From the NCBI GenBank assembly GCA_040756515.1, contig JBFLYW010000009.1, positions 1 through 64,000 of the forward strand: 64,000 nt of DNA. The letters are read 5' to 3'. This stretch comes from DSXH01 sp020724325. Lineage in GTDB: Bacteria; Bacteroidota; Ignavibacteria; Ignavibacteriales; Melioribacteraceae. The notes beneath the pieces are model-generated. The model was not told the DNA's origin, searched no databases, and saw only the letters and a list, made by a program, of their open reading frames with translations. The position numbers and the translations under genes are program-made. Positions 62,582 through 64,000 of the stretch are shown piece by piece (the first letter of the stretch is position 1; each line of letters begins with the position of its first letter).

Positions 62582-63034
62582 TTATACTCGTTTATTAACT
62601 AATTTACTTTTACCGTTTCCGAGGATTGAAATCATTCTTTCCTTAATAATATTACGCGAGACTTCAACCAGTACAGAAAGCTGAGAATTTAAGTGAGCAA
62701 TACGCAAAGCTTTTTCTTTAACATCCGATCGGATTTTTTCGATCTTTTTGATTTCAACTCCGAACAGAGATTTTTGAGAATTATATAGTTCGTCAAAAGA
62801 ATAATCTTTAAGTGTAATTAAATTTTGCCTTGCAAACTCCCTAATTAATTCCTTTCTGTTTTTTTCTTCTTTATCGATGCTGTGCAAAATCTTCTGTTCG
62901 TTCTTGATTGCTTCTACAAGCATGTTATAGTTATCTGCAACAATAGCTTCTTTTTTCTGGATAAGAATACTTAAAAGAATGTCGAAGTTTTTTCCCTGTT
63001 CGGCTATCGATTGTAATAAATCTTGCTTATTCAT
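62582..63034 (-). CDS. flgN: Flagellar export chaperone FlgN-like protein
   Basis: A 150-residue helical protein with long heptad stretches (LSILIQKKEAIVADNYNMLVEAIKNEQ in part). FlgN chaperones FlgK and FlgL; the gene lies exactly between flgJ and flgK, its usual place. Sequence identity to FlgN is low, as is normal for the family. Its ATG overlaps the flgJ stop (ATGA). Confidence 0.78.
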   Translation of the reverse strand: MNKQDLLQSIAEQGKNFDILLSILIQKKEAIVADNYNMLVEAIKNEQKILHSIDKEEKNRKELIREFARQNLITLKDYSFDELYNSQKSLFGVEIKKIEKIRSDVKEKALRIAHLNSQLSVLVEVSRNIIKERMISILGNGKSKLVNKRV

Positions 63035-63837
63035 GAGTCGCTCTCCCTAAAATGATTCAAATACCCAAGTACTTTGGCTATATAATTTTTAGTTTCATCA
63101 AACGGCGGTACTCCGTTAAACTTTTCCACATTCCGTGGACCGGCATTATAAGCAGCCAGGGCAAGTTTTAAATCCCCATTATATTGTCGAAGCATTTTAG
63201 ATAAATATTTAGTACCGCCATAAATATTTTGTTTAGGGTCAAAAACGTTCTTTACACCCATATCCGATGCAGTAGAATCAATTAACTGCATCAGTCCTTT
63301 TGCCTTTGCCGAAGAAACAGCTTTATGATTTGCTGCCGATTCGGTCATAATTACAGATTTGATTAAATTCTTATCCAAACCGAATTCCCCTGATGCTTTT
63401 TCTATCAATTCGTCAAATCTATTAAGTCGTTTTAGTGCTTCATTATTTGGTTTTACTTTAGCAGGCAAAGCAGCAGCATCAATTTTAATATCAACCTGTT
63501 TTGAATCGTATTTTTTTATTGCACTACTCATCTCTTCGCCGGTAACTTTCTTGTAAATAGCTTCTGCAATACCAAGGTTTTTGCTCTTAGAAATTTGTAC
63601 TGCTATCTGTTGTTCAAAAATTGTATCGAACATATCATTACCATAACCTTCTTCACCAAGCATTCCACCGGTTGTTTTCGTCATGGATCTAAGCATCATT
63701 GCCGTAAGAAGACTTTCGAATTCGTTTGCAGCTTTTGCAATCTTAGCTTTCTGTTTATCATCATAACGGGATTTTAATTCTGCTATTTGAGAAAGATGCT
63801 TATCAGTATTTCCGGTTTTTAATGCTATTTCTTTCAT
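63031..63837 (-). CDS. flgJ: FlgJ: rod-binding domain plus lytic transglycosylase
   Basis: A 268-residue fusion. Residues about 35-95 are the FlgJ rod-cap domain (AANEFESLLTAMMLRSMTK). About 145-265 is an SLT-type lytic transglycosylase with the catalytic Glu in IKSVIMTESAANH, then AKGLMQLIDSTASDMG and ALAAYNAGPRNVEKFNGVPP. E. coli FlgJ instead carries a glucosaminidase domain; the SLT form is known in other phyla. It opens the peptidoglycan for the rod and lies 1 base after flgI. Confidence 0.92.
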   Translation of the reverse strand: MKEIALKTGNTDKHLSQIAELKSRYDDKQKAKIAKAANEFESLLTAMMLRSMTKTTGGMLGEEGYGNDMFDTIFEQQIAVQISKSKNLGIAEAIYKKVTGEEMSSAIKKYDSKQVDIKIDAAALPAKVKPNNEALKRLNRFDELIEKASGEFGLDKNLIKSVIMTESAANHKAVSSAKAKGLMQLIDSTASDMGVKNVFDPKQNIYGGTKYLSKMLRQYNGDLKLALAAYNAGPRNVEKFNGVPPFDETKNYIAKVLGYLNHFRESDS

Positions 63838-63838
63838 G

Positions 63839-64000
63839 TTACATTATCACCAATTCTGCTACTAATGCTCCAGCTTCTTTAAGTGCCTGAAAAATTGAAA
63901 TAATATCCCTTGGAGAAACTTTTAATGAATTTAGCGCTGCTGCAACTTCCTGAACATTTGTTGCACCTTGGATTGCAACTGTATTTGTTGAATCCTGATA
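63839..64000 (-). CDS. flgI: Flagellar P-ring protein FlgI (C-terminal fragment)
   Basis: The last 53 codons of a gene cut by the right window edge. The fragment GATNVQEVAAALNSLKVSPR, then DIISIFQALKEAGALVAELVIM, matches the conserved FlgI C terminus (ALNxLGVxPRDLIxIxQALKxAGALxAEL). The stop is TAA at 63839-63841. Its presence indicates a P-ring and hence a Gram-negative-type basal body. Confidence 0.92.
   Translation of the reverse strand, partial: YQDSTNTVAIQGATNVQEVAAALNSLKVSPRDIISIFQALKEAGALVAELVIM

Overview
The window is low-GC bacterial DNA. A C-terminal type IX secretion sorting domain (NYPNPFNPST... to a terminal Lys), a large TonB-dependent receptor, Tat-exported sugar oxidoreductases and a complete-looking flagellar system together suggest a motile, polysaccharide-degrading member of the Ignavibacteriota/Bacteroidota side of the tree (Ignavibacteria/Melioribacter-like). 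This placement is inferred from gene content only. No rRNA, tRNA or CRISPR array was seen.

Positions 1-26301 (all minus strand) are a carbohydrate-utilisation locus. In transcription order it holds a TonB-dependent receptor, a type IX-secreted beta-helix protein, a GntR/LacI hybrid regulator, a cytoplasmic beta-glucuronidase and a sodium:solute symporter. After a decayed gene come a divergent NRAMP-like carrier, a TIM-barrel sugar isomerase, a GH20 hexosaminidase, a GH105-type unsaturated uronyl hydrolase, a glucosamine-6-phosphate deaminase-like protein and a large orphan secreted protein. The locus ends with a TonB_C/PL22-like lipoprotein fusion, a tandem DUF1080 protein, and two Tat-type Gfo/Idh/MocA oxidoreductases flanking an ApbE-like FMN transferase. 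The enzyme set fits breakdown of a uronic-acid plus hexosamine polymer (glycosaminoglycan-like). It also fits an oxidative 3-keto-glycoside cleavage branch (Gfo/Idh plus DUF1080 plus TIM barrel).

Positions 26525-30370 (plus strand) are a divergent trio: a glutamine-amidotransferase-like protein, a second sodium:solute symporter and a URO-D/MtaA-type methyltransferase. A strong bidirectional terminator at 30477-30493 separates it from the motility region.

Positions 30500-64000 (all minus strand) are motility and chemotaxis. From the right edge inward: FlgI (partial), FlgJ with a lytic transglycosylase domain, FlgN, FlgK, FlgL, a MotA/MotB pair with a long gene overlap, FliW, CsrA, a receiver-HPt protein, a second MotA/MotB pair, two response regulators, an unknown protein, a PAS histidine kinase and a TPR/coiled-coil membrane protein. 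Then comes a nucleotide-sugar and glycosyltransferase cluster with two giant multi-domain fusions, directly upstream of flagellin, followed by FliS, FliD, a small FliT-position protein, FlgM and CheW. A MITE-like element, bacteriohemerythrin, a periplasmic TonB_C protein and a chemoreceptor close the region.

Four matches to a sigma-28 promoter, all TAAA-N15-(T[C/T])CGATAA, sit upstream of flagellin, cheW, bacteriohemerythrin and the unknown gene that leads the histidine-kinase operon. The flagellin leader carries a textbook-like CsrA hairpin with GGA in a hexaloop and a second CsrA-like site over the Shine-Dalgarno sequence. With fliW and csrA adjacent in the same window, this points to the FliW-CsrA-flagellin feedback switch.
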